Of a stretch of DNA of 64,000 nt, positions 47,857 to 56,842 are shown piece after piece; position 1 is the stretch's first letter; every line of letters begins with the position of its first letter. Source of the DNA: Mesorhizobium sp. GTDB lineage: Bacteria > Pseudomonadota > Alphaproteobacteria > Rhizobiales > Rhizobiaceae. The position numbers and the translations under genes are program-made. Where the stretch lies: contig SAQE01000008.1 in NCBI GenBank assembly GCA_004020545.1, positions 1-64,000 of the forward strand. The letters are read 5' to 3'. The notes under the pieces were generated by a model. It saw nothing but the letters and a program-made list of their open reading frames with translations. It did no database searches and was not told the DNA's origin.

Positions 47857-48918
47857 ATGAACGCCGCTTCGCGTCCGATAAAACTTGCCTGCCGCAACGT
47901 CTGGAAGGTCTACGGCCGGCGTCCGGCCTATTACTTCGACTCGCGCGGCTATGTGATCGATCCCGATGCTCTGGCCGAGCGCCTGCGTGCGGAGGCGCAT
48001 CTACCGGCCGTGGTCGATGCCAGCTTCGAGGTGGCGACCGGCGAGATCTTCGTCATCATGGGCCTGTCGGGCTCCGGCAAGTCGACACTGGTGCGCTGCC
48101 TGTCGCGCCTGGTCGAGCCGAGCGCGGGAGAAATCCTGCTCGATGGCAAGAACCTGCTCCAGGCCAGCGGCAAGGAACTCATAGAGCTGCGCCGCCATGC
48201 CATGGGCATGGTCTTCCAGAACTTCGGCCTGCTGCCGCATCTCACCGTCCTCGACAACGTCGCCTTCCCTCTGAAGATCCAGGGCAAGCCCGCAAAAGAA
48301 CGCGAAGCCCGCGCTCGTGAGATGATCAGCCTCGTCGGGCTCGAGGGTCGCGAAACCTCCTTCCCGCATGAGCTTTCGGGCGGCCAGCAGCAGCGCGTCG
48401 GCATCGCCCGCTCGCTCGCCGTCGGGCCTGAACTCTGGTTCCTCGACGAGCCGTTCTCGGCGCTCGACCCGTTGATCCGCCGCCAGATGCAGGACGAGTT
48501 CCTGCGCCTGCAGCGCATGCTGAAGAAGACGATCATCTTCATCACCCACGACATCGCTGAGGCTTTCCGCCTTGCCGACCGGCTGGCGATCATGCGGGCC
48601 GGCAAGATCGTCCAGATCGGCCGCCCGGCCGACATCGTGCTCAATCCCGCCGACGACTATGTCGCGCAGTTCACCGAGGACATGCCGCTGCTGCGCGTCA
48701 TCACCGCGGGCGACATCGCCACGCCCGCCAACGGAGCGGCGCTGCCCGAACGGACCATCGCCGCCGACACCAGCCTGGAAGCGCTGATTCCGCAGCTGGC
48801 CTCCGGTGTGGCGGCCTTCACGGTGCCAGGCACCGGCGGCAGCCCGCCGGCAGTGCTCGACGCCGCAGCGGTGCTCGCCGTGCTGGAGCGCGAGCAGGCG
48901 AGGCGCACGCGGTCATGA
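47857..48918 (+). CDS. Betaine-type ABC transporter ATP-binding protein (ProV/OpuAA-like)
   Basis: The 353-residue ATPase has an N-terminal NVWKVYGRRPAYYF segment, Walker A GLSGSGKST, Q-loop MVFQNFGLLPHLT, signature LSGGQQQR, Walker B LWFLDEPFSALDP and switch His in IFITHDIAEAF, all typical of ProV-type ATPases. The C-terminal ~90 residues replace the usual CBS pair with an Ala/Pro-rich segment, so regulation by ionic strength through CBS domains is not expected. The stop overlaps the permease start by four bases. Confidence 0.9.
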   Translation: MNAASRPIKLACRNVWKVYGRRPAYYFDSRGYVIDPDALAERLRAEAHLPAVVDASFEVATGEIFVIMGLSGSGKSTLVRCLSRLVEPSAGEILLDGKNLLQASGKELIELRRHAMGMVFQNFGLLPHLTVLDNVAFPLKIQGKPAKEREARAREMISLVGLEGRETSFPHELSGGQQQRVGIARSLAVGPELWFLDEPFSALDPLIRRQMQDEFLRLQRMLKKTIIFITHDIAEAFRLADRLAIMRAGKIVQIGRPADIVLNPADDYVAQFTEDMPLLRVITAGDIATPANGAALPERTIAADTSLEALIPQLASGVAAFTVPGTGGSPPAVLDAAAVLAVLEREQARRTRS

Positions 48919-51005
48919 CGGCGCCGGTCGCGCCGCTACGGTCCTCGTCTAGGTTCGCAGCGGATCCGGGCCTCCTTCCCTGGTGCGCTCTCGCCGTGCT
49001 GACGGCGCTCTGCCTGCTCTTGAAGGCGGAGCTCCCCTGGCTGGTCAATTTCCCTAAGGAATGGACGCTGCCGCTGGCTGCCTATGTCAACGCGGCGACC
49101 GACGCCGTGGTCGCAATTATCCAGCCTGCGTTCAGAGCGCTGTCGGCCATGCTCGACGCGCCGATGCGGGGCGCGCGGCTGGCGCTCGCCTGGCTGCCTT
49201 GGCCGGCGGCAATGCTGGCCGTCGCCGTCCTCGCGCTGAAGTCGAGCGGCGAACGGCTGGCGATTTTCGCCGTGCTCACGCTCGCCTACATCCTGCTCGC
49301 AGGCTACTGGCCGCAGAGCATGAACACGCTTGCCCTCGTTCTGCTGGCGGTCCCGATCTCGATCGTGCTGGGCTTTGCGCTTGGTGTCCTTGGCTATGCC
49401 CGCCCGCGCCTGCGCCCGGTTCTGCTCGGCGCGCTCGATCTGATGCAGACCGTGCCGGCCTTCGCCTATCTCATCCCGCTCTTGCTTCTGTTCGGCTTCG
49501 GGCCGGTGGTCGGGCTGATCGCCAGCGCCATCTACGCGACGCCGCCGATGGTGCGCAACACCATGCTCGGCCTCGAGCGCGTGCCTGCGGCGATCAGCGA
49601 GGCCGGGCTGATGAGCGGCTGCACGCGCCGCCAGCAGTTCTGGCAGGTCGAGGTGCCGACGGCGTTGCCGCAGCTCCTCGTCGGCTTCAACCAGACGACG
49701 ATGGCGGCGCTGTCGATGGTCATCGTCGCCGCCATCATCGGCGGCTTCGAGGATATCGGCTGGGAGGTGCTGTCCTCGATGCGCAAGGCCGAGTTCGGCC
49801 AGAGCATCCTTTCCGGCCTGGTGATCGCACTGCTCGCCATTCTCATCGACCGCCTCACCATCGGCTTTGCCAGGGGGCCAGAGACCGGGCCGACGCGCGG
49901 CATGCGATGGATGACGCCGCGCCGGCTGGTGCTGTCGCTGGCGATCGCCCTTGCGCTTGCCCTCGCCATCCGCTTCGCCGCTCCGGATGCGACGCTGTTG
50001 CCCGAAACCGGGCTGCGCATGGAGATGGGCGCCGTCAACCAGTGGCTGCTGGGGACCGTGCGCGACTATGCCTGGTTCTTCGACGGCGTCCGCAATGCGG
50101 TCCTTTATTGCCTGCTGCTGCCGCTGCGGGTCGGCATCTCGGGCTCCGCCACGCCGGCGATCTGGGGCTTTGCGCTGTCGCCGGCGGCGGTGACGACCTA
50201 TTCCGCTCTCATCCTCGCTGCGGCCGGGCTGGCGCTGCGCGGCTTCGGCTGGCATGCTGCCTTGGCGGTGCTCGCCGCCGGTCTCATCCTTTACACGGGC
50301 TTCCTCGGCCTGCCGTGGCCGATCTTCATCCTCGCCATCGCCTTGCTTGCAGGGCAGGTGGCGGGCTATCGCCTCGGCCTTTTCGCGCTCGCCGGCTTTA
50401 CACTGATCCTCGTCAACGGACTGTGGCCGCAGCTCGTGCAGTCGCTTTATCTCTGCACGCTGGCGGTGCTGCTCTGCCTGCTCGTCGGTGGAGCGCTGGG
50501 GACATGGGCGGCGCACAGCGACCGCGTCTCGCGCATCCTGAAGCCGATCTGCGACGCGCTGCAGACCATGCCGCAATTTGTCTTCCTCATTCCGGCGCTG
50601 ATGTTCTTCAAGGTCGGCGAGTTCACGGCGCTGATTGCCATCATGCTCTACGCCATCGTGCCGCCGATCCGTTATGTCGAGCATGGGCTGAGGCATGTGC
50701 GCGCCGACGTGGTCGAGGCGGTCGAGCAGATGGGCGCGACGCCCATGCAGACGCTGCTGCAGGCCAAGCTGCCGCTGGCGCTGCCGGTCGTCATGCTCGG
50801 CCTCAACCAGACCATCATGGCGGCGCTGTCGATGCTTGCCATCGCCGCCCTTGTCGGCACCCGCGATCTTGGGCAGGCGGTCTATGTCGCGCTGGGCAAG
50901 GCCGACGCCGGCATGGGCCTGATCGCCGGCCTGTCGATCGCTTTCCTCGCCATCCTGGCCGACCGGCTCATCCAGGCCGCCGTCGCGCGATCGACGAGGG
51001 CTTGA
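48915..51005 (+). CDS. Betaine-type ABC transporter permease, two ProW-like units fused
   Basis: The 696-residue membrane protein is about twice the usual ProW length. The first half has a ProW permease domain with ISEAGLMSGCTRRQQFWQVEVPTALPQLLVGFNQTTMAALSMVIVAAIIG. The second half repeats this pattern as VVEAVEQMGATPMQTLLQAKLPLALPVVMLGLNQTIMAALSMLAIAALVG. Each unit has its own coupling loop for the ATPase, so a single chain can replace the normal permease dimer. The gene is translationally coupled to the ATPase gene. Confidence 0.9.
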   Translation: MTAPVAPLRSSSRFAADPGLLPWCALAVLTALCLLLKAELPWLVNFPKEWTLPLAAYVNAATDAVVAIIQPAFRALSAMLDAPMRGARLALAWLPWPAAMLAVAVLALKSSGERLAIFAVLTLAYILLAGYWPQSMNTLALVLLAVPISIVLGFALGVLGYARPRLRPVLLGALDLMQTVPAFAYLIPLLLLFGFGPVVGLIASAIYATPPMVRNTMLGLERVPAAISEAGLMSGCTRRQQFWQVEVPTALPQLLVGFNQTTMAALSMVIVAAIIGGFEDIGWEVLSSMRKAEFGQSILSGLVIALLAILIDRLTIGFARGPETGPTRGMRWMTPRRLVLSLAIALALALAIRFAAPDATLLPETGLRMEMGAVNQWLLGTVRDYAWFFDGVRNAVLYCLLLPLRVGISGSATPAIWGFALSPAAVTTYSALILAAAGLALRGFGWHAALAVLAAGLILYTGFLGLPWPIFILAIALLAGQVAGYRLGLFALAGFTLILVNGLWPQLVQSLYLCTLAVLLCLLVGGALGTWAAHSDRVSRILKPICDALQTMPQFVFLIPALMFFKVGEFTALIAIMLYAIVPPIRYVEHGLRHVRADVVEAVEQMGATPMQTLLQAKLPLALPVVMLGLNQTIMAALSMLAIAALVGTRDLGQAVYVALGKADAGMGLIAGLSIAFLAILADRLIQAAVARSTRA

Positions 51006-51220
51006 GGCCGGCTGCACCGCCGCCCCATTCCGGCCTTTTCGCTATGCGATGGGCTTCGGATGGCCGCCTCTTTTTGCCCGTGACAACATTTCCGGTTGAG
51101 CCATCGGCGTTAGGGCGATAGGCTATGCTGCAGTGCACAATGATCTGGCCAGGCCGAACATTGGCGTGCCGGCTACCAGACGCTGAACCGCTCCAAGGCT
51201 GAACGGACAAGAAATCCGGC

Positions 51221-52504
51221 ATGAAGATTCCGAAATCCATTCTGCTCGATCCCGAGGCGAACAAGGCCTATGGCGCCTTTGCCGTGGCGGTTTCCGTCCT
51301 CGCCTTTGCCTATTCCAGCAATTTCGGCCAGATCCTGATCCTTGCCTATTACGCGGTCTGGCTGCCGCTGCTCTTTGTCGACTACCGGCGCTTCACCTGG
51401 AAACTCTCGAGCGCCTGGCTGCCGATACTCTTTGCGGCCTATGTCTGCCTGTCGGTCTTCTGGTCGCAGGCGGCCGGCACCAGCGCGCGGGCGGCGGTGC
51501 AATATTCATCGCACATCGTCTGCGCCTATATCGCGGCCCGCACCATCAGCGTCCGTACGCTTGTGCTGGGCTCGCTGATCGGCATCTTCTTCGTCCTGCT
51601 CTACTCACTGAAAGTCAACGCTTACGCGTTGGACATAATCGACGGCACCTTCAATTTCGTCGGCGCTTTCGCTTCCAAGAACCAGGTCGGTTTCTTCTCG
51701 TCGCTCGGCATCTTTTTGTCCCTCGTCTTCCTGATGTTTTATCGGCGCAACTGGCTGAGCTTCGTCTGGACAGCGCCGATCATCCTGATGTCGGCATATA
51801 TGCTGGCGATCTGCCACTCGGCGACATCCGTCGCCTCGCTGCCGGCGGTGCTCGGCATCGTCATCCTGCTCACCATGAGCAGGGTGCTGTCGCGGCGCTA
51901 CCGCCGCGTGCTGTTCGTGGTCGGCGGCGGCGCGCTGGTGGCCGGCGTGGTGGCCGCGCTGAACCTTGGCCTGCTGGACGTCGTGCTCGGCATCTTCGGC
52001 AAGGATTCGACGCTGACCGGCCGCACCTATCTCTGGCAACAGGGTTGGGAGGCGGCGCAGTCGCATCCGCTGCTCGGTTACGGCTATGCCGCCTATTGGG
52101 TGCAGGGCTTTGCCGATCCGGAACGCTTGTGGGCGGAGTTCTACATCACGACCCGCACCGGCTTCCATTTCCACAACACCTATATCGAAACCCTGGTCGA
52201 GATCGGCTTCGTCGGCGTCACCATGCTGGCGCTGATCATCCTGCGCGCCTTCTACGGCCATGTATCGAAGGTTGTGTTCGGCGACTGGAACGCCGATTCG
52301 GTGGTGCTCGCCGGCGTCGTCGGGCTGATGCTGATCCGCTCCTTCTTCGAGGTCGAGATCCTCGGCCCCTACTTCATGGCCTCCTTCATCGTCTATTACG
52401 GCCTGTTCAAGCTGAGCCCGCTGCCGGTTGCGCGGCGACGGCGGGTTGCCATTCCCGTCCAAGATGAAAAGCCGGCCGCCGGCCACATGCCGGCCCCGGT
52501 CTGA
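51221..52504 (+). CDS. O-antigen ligase/polymerase family protein (ExoQ-like)
   Basis: The 427-residue protein has about ten to eleven membrane helices and a large periplasmic loop. It contains the Wzy_C/RfaL-type stretch LTGRTYLWQQGWEAAQSHPLLGYGYAAYW and FHFHNTYIETLVEIGFVG, with the conserved His and Asn. In Sinorhizobium, ExoQ of this type polymerises succinoglycan repeat units. Here it lies convergent with exoZ/exoF/exoY-like genes instead of among them. Ligase activity toward another lipid-linked glycan cannot be excluded. Confidence 0.83.
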   Translation: MKIPKSILLDPEANKAYGAFAVAVSVLAFAYSSNFGQILILAYYAVWLPLLFVDYRRFTWKLSSAWLPILFAAYVCLSVFWSQAAGTSARAAVQYSSHIVCAYIAARTISVRTLVLGSLIGIFFVLLYSLKVNAYALDIIDGTFNFVGAFASKNQVGFFSSLGIFLSLVFLMFYRRNWLSFVWTAPIILMSAYMLAICHSATSVASLPAVLGIVILLTMSRVLSRRYRRVLFVVGGGALVAGVVAALNLGLLDVVLGIFGKDSTLTGRTYLWQQGWEAAQSHPLLGYGYAAYWVQGFADPERLWAEFYITTRTGFHFHNTYIETLVEIGFVGVTMLALIILRAFYGHVSKVVFGDWNADSVVLAGVVGLMLIRSFFEVEILGPYFMASFIVYYGLFKLSPLPVARRRRVAIPVQDEKPAAGHMPAPV

Positions 52505-52510
52505 TCGGCT

Positions 52511-52575
52511 GCAGCAAATTCCAAGGAAAAGTGAGGGGCAGTCTTCCGTTCGGAAAAAGCTGACCCGCTCTAAGG
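52511..52575. repeat. Degenerate inverted remnant of A-type repeat
   Basis: GCAAATTCCAAGGAAAAGTG followed by CTTCCGTTCGGAAAAAGC and GACCCGCTCTAA resembles the reverse complement of the repeat at 9974-10079, with several mismatches. It directly precedes the MITE-like element. Confidence 0.4.
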
Positions 52576-52716
52576 TCTGTTGAGATTCAGGTCAGGCCGA
52601 GCCGAGAAAGGTGGCTTCCGAGAACTGGAGCGGAGCGTACTTGAAGTACGTGAGCACGGGAAGCGGAGGAAGTTGCCGTTCGTAGGCCGGCATCACCTGA
52701 ATATCGACAGACCTTA
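52571..52716. mobile_element. MITE-like 146-bp element with 22-bp terminal inverted repeats
   Basis: TAAGGTCTGTTGAGATTCAG (52571-52592 in full) and ACCTGAATATCGACAGACCT (52695-52716) are imperfect inverted repeats with two mismatches. The inside has a smaller palindrome, GTACTTGAAGTAC. It encodes no protein. The right end contains the stop codon of the acyltransferase gene (52714-52716), so the element sits against the coding region. Confidence 0.6.
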
Positions 52717-53805
52717 GGCTACGGCCCGCCTGCGCTGCATCTGCCGCTGCAGGAAGCGGCGAAGCGGCTCGTCATAGATGCGGGTAGCGATGTCGGCGAT
52801 GACGATGACCGCGACGGCCATCAGGATGCCGAACCACGGATGATGCGCGAACGGGTCGACCGACACCGCCTTGCCGGCGCCGGCGATGATCATCAGCATT
52901 GGCGTGTGGATGATGTAGATCGGGTAGGAAATCCGCCCCAGCCAGCCATAGAAGCCTGCCAGACGCGGCGCGGTCGGTGCCACGGCGCCGGTCACGACCA
53001 TGAGCGGGAAGACGATGACGATAGACGCGAGGTCGTAGGCGACGCGCGCGCCGCCCGCCGGCGCGACGGCGAACACGGCCAACGTGAGCAGGATCGCGGC
53101 CTCGACCCACCAGCCGCGCCGCATGAAGCCGAGATTGCCCTGGTAGCGCGCCATCGACCGGCACAGAAGCACGCCCAGGAAGAAGGAGAACGACACGCGC
53201 GGCAGCCCGCTGACGATGGTCTTGCCGGTCATACCGAAATCGAGCGTTCCGGCGAACACCGAGGCGATGACCAGCAGAACGAGGCTGACGCCGATCAGCG
53301 CCGTCAGCACGCGTCTCGACAGCAGGAAGAAGACGGCGACATAGGCGATGTTGACGATCAGCTCGAAGAACAGCGACCACGAAGCGGGGTTGAGCGGAAA
53401 GATCGTGTGATAGGCCTCGCCGACCAGCGGGATGAAGAACATTCCTGTCGTCAGCTGCATGCCGATCTCTGACAATGGCATGTATTCCGTCGGGATCAGC
53501 CTGTTCTTGACCAGCAGGTGGAAGAAACCGAGCAGCGTGCCGGCGAGGTAGAGCGGATAGAGGCGTATCAGGCGGATGGCCAGGAACGTGCCGAAGCCCA
53601 TGCCGTTCTCGATCTTGCGGTCATAGGCATGCGCGATGACGAAGCCGCTGAGCAGGAAGAAAAGGTCGACCGCGAGATAACTCGACGGCAGCACCTTGCC
53701 GTCGGCAAGGAATGGCGAGAAGTGGTAGAGCATCACGCTGATCGCCGCCACGCCGCGGATGGCGTCGAGGTTGAGGTAGACGTGACGCGGAGCGGCGGGC
53801 TGCAT
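52714..53805 (-). CDS. Acyltransferase family 3 protein (ExoZ-like)
   Basis: The 363-residue membrane protein of the acyltransferase-3 family has LDAIRGVAAISVMLYHF near its start with the key His, the DLFFLLSGFVIAHAYDRK stretch and about ten membrane helices. ExoZ of this type acetylates succinoglycan; Nod factor or O-antigen acyltransferases belong to the same family. It follows exoF- and exoY-like genes on the same strand. The stop codon lies in the terminal repeat of a MITE-like element. Confidence 0.85.
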   Translation of the reverse strand: MQPAAPRHVYLNLDAIRGVAAISVMLYHFSPFLADGKVLPSSYLAVDLFFLLSGFVIAHAYDRKIENGMGFGTFLAIRLIRLYPLYLAGTLLGFFHLLVKNRLIPTEYMPLSEIGMQLTTGMFFIPLVGEAYHTIFPLNPASWSLFFELIVNIAYVAVFFLLSRRVLTALIGVSLVLLVIASVFAGTLDFGMTGKTIVSGLPRVSFSFFLGVLLCRSMARYQGNLGFMRRGWWVEAAILLTLAVFAVAPAGGARVAYDLASIVIVFPLMVVTGAVAPTAPRLAGFYGWLGRISYPIYIIHTPMLMIIAGAGKAVSVDPFAHHPWFGILMAVAVIVIADIATRIYDEPLRRFLQRQMQRRRAVA

Positions 53806-53925
53806 TTTATGCCTTCAAGCGCGGTACAGACAGATCGCTCACCCGCACCTAGGCGCGAACGAGCCTGACGTGTTCCTCCCGCCCCTCGCCATGACCGCGC
53901 CGAAGCGAGGCCCTGGCGGGTTGCG

Positions 53926-55233
53926 CTACTGGCTGGCCGTCGGCGCCAGCTTGACTTTGATCACGTCGCCCGGCAGCACCGGCGTGTCTTCCTTGGCGTC
54001 GACCTCGCTGGTTTTGCCGTTGGCGACGCGCACCAGCGAGTAGAGCAAAGTCGGTTCTCCGCTGCTGCTGGTCATGGCGGCCGCCGTCGCTGGATCCGAC
54101 GCCTGGGCGATCAGGCCCTTCTGCATTGCAGTCCTCAGCGTCGCTTCGTTGAGGTCCGCTTCGGCCTGCTGCCGGCTGGCAGCCAGGTTGGAGTTGAGCG
54201 TGTTGCGGGCGTCGATGGCGTCCTGCTCAGCCTTGCTGATCGACTGCTTGGCGGTGAGGATGGCCGTTTCATAGTCCAGGATCTTGCCTTGCAGATCGGC
54301 CACCGATTGTTTCGAATCGAGCAGCCGCGCATTGGCGACCAGGCCCTTCTGCGCCAGCGGGCCGATGCTGGTGAGCTGCTGCTGCGCGAGATCCACCTGC
54401 TGCTGCTGGTTGGCGATCTTCTTCTGCAGCGATTCGATTTCGCCCTGCAGAACGCCTTTCAGATCGTCGAGCGCGTCCAGCTTCAGCTTCAGCGCCTTCT
54501 GGTCGGCGGTGAGGATCTGCATTTCATCAGAGGCTATCGCCTGCACGCGCGGGTCGCCCTCCACCTCTTTCGGCGCGTCGAAGCTCTCCTTGCCGGCGAG
54601 CTCGGCATCGATGCGGGCACGCTTGATGAGCAGCCGCAGCCGCTGGTCGTCATAGATGTCGAAACTACCCTTGGCAGTGACCAAGTCCTTGCCGAGCTGA
54701 GGGCCGTAGTCAGCACTGTGCCGGATGCCGCCGGCGATGCTGACCGCCTTCAGCACCGTCAGGTCGGGCACATAGGGGAACTGGCCGGGGTTCTGCACCT
54801 CGCCTGAGATGTAGAACGGCCGGAACTGCGCCATTTCCACCGAGGCTTCAGGCTTGTCGGGCAGCGCCAGCTTGCGCTGCAGGGCAAGCCCGATCGCCGC
54901 CGCGATTTCCGACGTCGTCTTGCCGGCCGCTTGCATCTCGCCGACGAACGGCACCGAAAGCATTCCGGCGGGGCCGACCGTATAGTCGCCGTTGAGCGCC
55001 GACCAGTCGCGGAACGTGCCGTCGACCGTCTGCCATTCGGCGACGCGGATGTTGAGTTTGTCCTGCGGGCCGAGACGATAGTCTTCGGCCGCTGCCATCT
55101 GCGGCGTCAGGAGAGACATCATAAGCGCCACAGCCGCGAACCGGCTGGGCGCCCTGGAAAGAAGACTGCAGGCGAAAGACAGTCCGAAGGTGTGTTTTTT
55201 CAAATGAACGTTTCCGATCCGCTTTGGCCCCAT
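53926..55233 (-). CDS. exoF: Polysaccharide export protein, ExoF-like
   Basis: The 435-residue protein has a signal peptide (through TPQMAAA), a polysaccharide export domain at the N-terminus (YRLGPQDKLNIRVAEW, GDYTVGPAGMLSVPFVGEMQAAGKTTSEIAAAI), a SLBB-like FYISGEVQNPGQFPYVPDLTVLKAVSIAGG segment, and a long coiled coil from about residue 225 to 385. This arrangement and size fit ExoF of rhizobia, needed for succinoglycan export. I chose the ATG at 55233; the longer upstream frame lacks a signal peptide and homology. Confidence 0.87.
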   Translation of the reverse strand: MGPKRIGNVHLKKHTFGLSFACSLLSRAPSRFAAVALMMSLLTPQMAAAEDYRLGPQDKLNIRVAEWQTVDGTFRDWSALNGDYTVGPAGMLSVPFVGEMQAAGKTTSEIAAAIGLALQRKLALPDKPEASVEMAQFRPFYISGEVQNPGQFPYVPDLTVLKAVSIAGGIRHSADYGPQLGKDLVTAKGSFDIYDDQRLRLLIKRARIDAELAGKESFDAPKEVEGDPRVQAIASDEMQILTADQKALKLKLDALDDLKGVLQGEIESLQKKIANQQQQVDLAQQQLTSIGPLAQKGLVANARLLDSKQSVADLQGKILDYETAILTAKQSISKAEQDAIDARNTLNSNLAASRQQAEADLNEATLRTAMQKGLIAQASDPATAAAMTSSSGEPTLLYSLVRVANGKTSEVDAKEDTPVLPGDVIKVKLAPTASQ

Positions 55234-55292
55234 CCGCCCGATGAGATCACTGCCGGACGCCTGCCCCGAGTTCGGCGGGGCAGGCCCGTCGG

Positions 55293-55970
55293 TCAATAGC
55301 TGCCGCGCGACATCCACACGGCAGGCACGGTCTTGACGATGATGCGAATGTCCTCGACCATCGACCAGTTCTCGACATAGTGGCGGTCGAAGGCGACGCG
55401 CGTGTCGTAGGACACATCGTTGCGTCCGCTTACCTGCCACAGCCCGGTGAGACCGGGGCGCGACTTCAGATAGTAGACGGCTGCGCTGCCATAGATCTCG
55501 AGCTCGTCACGAACCACTGGGCGCGGGCCGACCAGGCTCATATCGCCCTGCAGGATATTGATGATCTGCGGCAGCTCGTCGAGGCTGAGCTTCCTCAGCA
55601 CCTGGCCGACTCGCGTCACGCGCGGATCGTTCTTCAGCTTGCGCGTCGCGAGCCATTCGGCATTGGCGTCCGGATTGGCGGCCAGATGCGCGGCGAGCAC
55701 CCGCTCGCCGTCCTGGACCATGGTGCGGAACTTGAGACAGGCGAAGATCCTGCCGCCGCGACCGATTCGCTTGTGGCCATAGAAGATCGGGCCGCGGTCG
55801 GAAAGCTTGACCAGCAGCGCGACCATCAGGAAGAGCGGGCTGAGCAGAACCAGACCGGCCAGGGAACCGACGATATCGAAACTGCGTTTGAGCAGGCCAC
55901 CGATGGGGGGTGGAAAATCAATGCCAGCCTGCGAAAAACCCGCACTGGCCGAATTGGCGACGTCCCTCAT
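55293..55970 (-). CDS. exoY: Undecaprenyl-phosphate sugar-1-phosphate transferase, ExoY-like
   Basis: The 225-residue priming glycosyltransferase starts lipid-linked assembly of exopolysaccharide repeat units. It has a membrane segment (FDIVGSLAGLVLLSPLFLMVALLVKL), then the family motifs KFRTM, LRKLSLDELPQIINIL, GDMSLVGPRPVV and RPGLTGLWQVSGRN. It lacks the long N-terminal half of WbaP-type enzymes, as ExoY does. It is 59 bases before exoF and divergent from the exoX-like repressor gene. Confidence 0.9.
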   Translation of the reverse strand: MRDVANSASAGFSQAGIDFPPPIGGLLKRSFDIVGSLAGLVLLSPLFLMVALLVKLSDRGPIFYGHKRIGRGGRIFACLKFRTMVQDGERVLAAHLAANPDANAEWLATRKLKNDPRVTRVGQVLRKLSLDELPQIINILQGDMSLVGPRPVVRDELEIYGSAAVYYLKSRPGLTGLWQVSGRNDVSYDTRVAFDRHYVENWSMVEDIRIIVKTVPAVWMSRGSY

Positions 55971-56575
55971 GCAAAAGCTCCATACGTTGAACGGATGGTT
56001 TACGGCACGATATCAAAAAAATGCTGCAGCGCAACACACAATTTCCCATCCCGATGAAATGTTTACGTCATGAATTGACTAAATAATAAACCTACCCTGC
56101 CCAAATTTTGGTCTTTGTGGCACGTTTATGACAAGGTGAGGGAAAATTAGGGAAATGTAGTGCGCCATTTGGGCCGTTTTTGGACAGCGCATTCTTTGTT
56201 GCAGACGATTGGCGGTTGCAGGCTATCCGAATCACTCGCGCAGGTAAGTTCTTATCGTAAAATACTAATTAATATTTTGAGTTTTACTGTGGTGGGTTTA
56301 GCTATCTTGAATATGTGGCGATGCCGGAGTGTGCGTCGCAACATGGCGGGGTCGATCCTGCAAAACCGTTGGAAATCACCTGCACTCGGCCTTGCTGCAA
56401 AGGTCTCGCCTTAATAGAGTCGCAAACTGTTTCTGTCATAGTTTGGATGGGTCGGAAAGGCCGGAAGCAACCGGTCGAATTGGGCAGCCAGAAATAGCTC
56501 TTTGGCGGAACGGGGAGTTACGCGGGTGGGTAAGTCGCAGCTTTTGCATGCTCGTATCGGTTGAGGCCGGCGATC
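55971..56575. other. 605-base AT-rich spacer between exoY and exoX
   Basis: This divergent spacer is clearly richer in A and T than its surroundings (for example the 56262-56290 area, AAATACTAATTAATATTTTG). It should hold the promoters of exoY and exoX, and AT-rich exo promoters in rhizobia are MucR targets. I do not see a reliable gene; a stretch at 56450-56475 slightly resembles the SRP RNA core but cannot fold as one. Confidence 0.5.
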
Positions 56576-56842
56576 ATGTCTTTGCCAAAATTTATCGTCG
56601 GCATGATGTTCGCACTCGCGATCGTGATCGGCTGGTCCTATTTCGATGGAGCCTCGCTCGGCACCATCATCATGCGTGCCGTCATCTGCGCCGTGATCAT
56701 TCAGGCGGGCTATTTCCTTCTGGTCTATGCCATGATCGTCAGAAGCACGCCGGCGACCGCTGACAAGCCCCGTGAAGCCGAGCGCGGCGTCAAGGTAGCC
56801 GACGGCGAAAAGCTAACCGCCAGGCGCGGCAGCCTCCGCTGA
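56576..56842 (+). CDS. exoX: Exopolysaccharide production repressor, ExoX/SyrA-like
   Basis: The 88-residue protein has two membrane segments (KFIVGMMFALAIVIGWSYF and IMRAVICAVIIQAGYFLLVYAMIV) and a short charged C-terminal tail. Size, topology and position opposite exoY fit ExoX, a small inner-membrane protein that lowers exopolysaccharide output after translation by acting on ExoY. I chose the ATG at 56576, with GAGG upstream. Its 3' end overlaps the convergent lasso exporter gene by 30 bases. Confidence 0.8.
   Translation: MSLPKFIVGMMFALAIVIGWSYFDGASLGTIIMRAVICAVIIQAGYFLLVYAMIVRSTPATADKPREAERGVKVADGEKLTARRGSLR

Noticed and set aside
48936-51017. 693-codon open frame antisense to the betaine permease
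   Set aside because: Very high Arg/Gln/Asp content typical of reverse-read membrane-protein codons; the sense strand has clear permease motifs and translational coupling.
56445-56480. Resemblance to the signal recognition particle RNA core (GGAAAGGCCGGAAGCAACC)
   Set aside because: Flanks do not pair into the long SRP helix and the core lacks the standard tetraloop context; likely chance.
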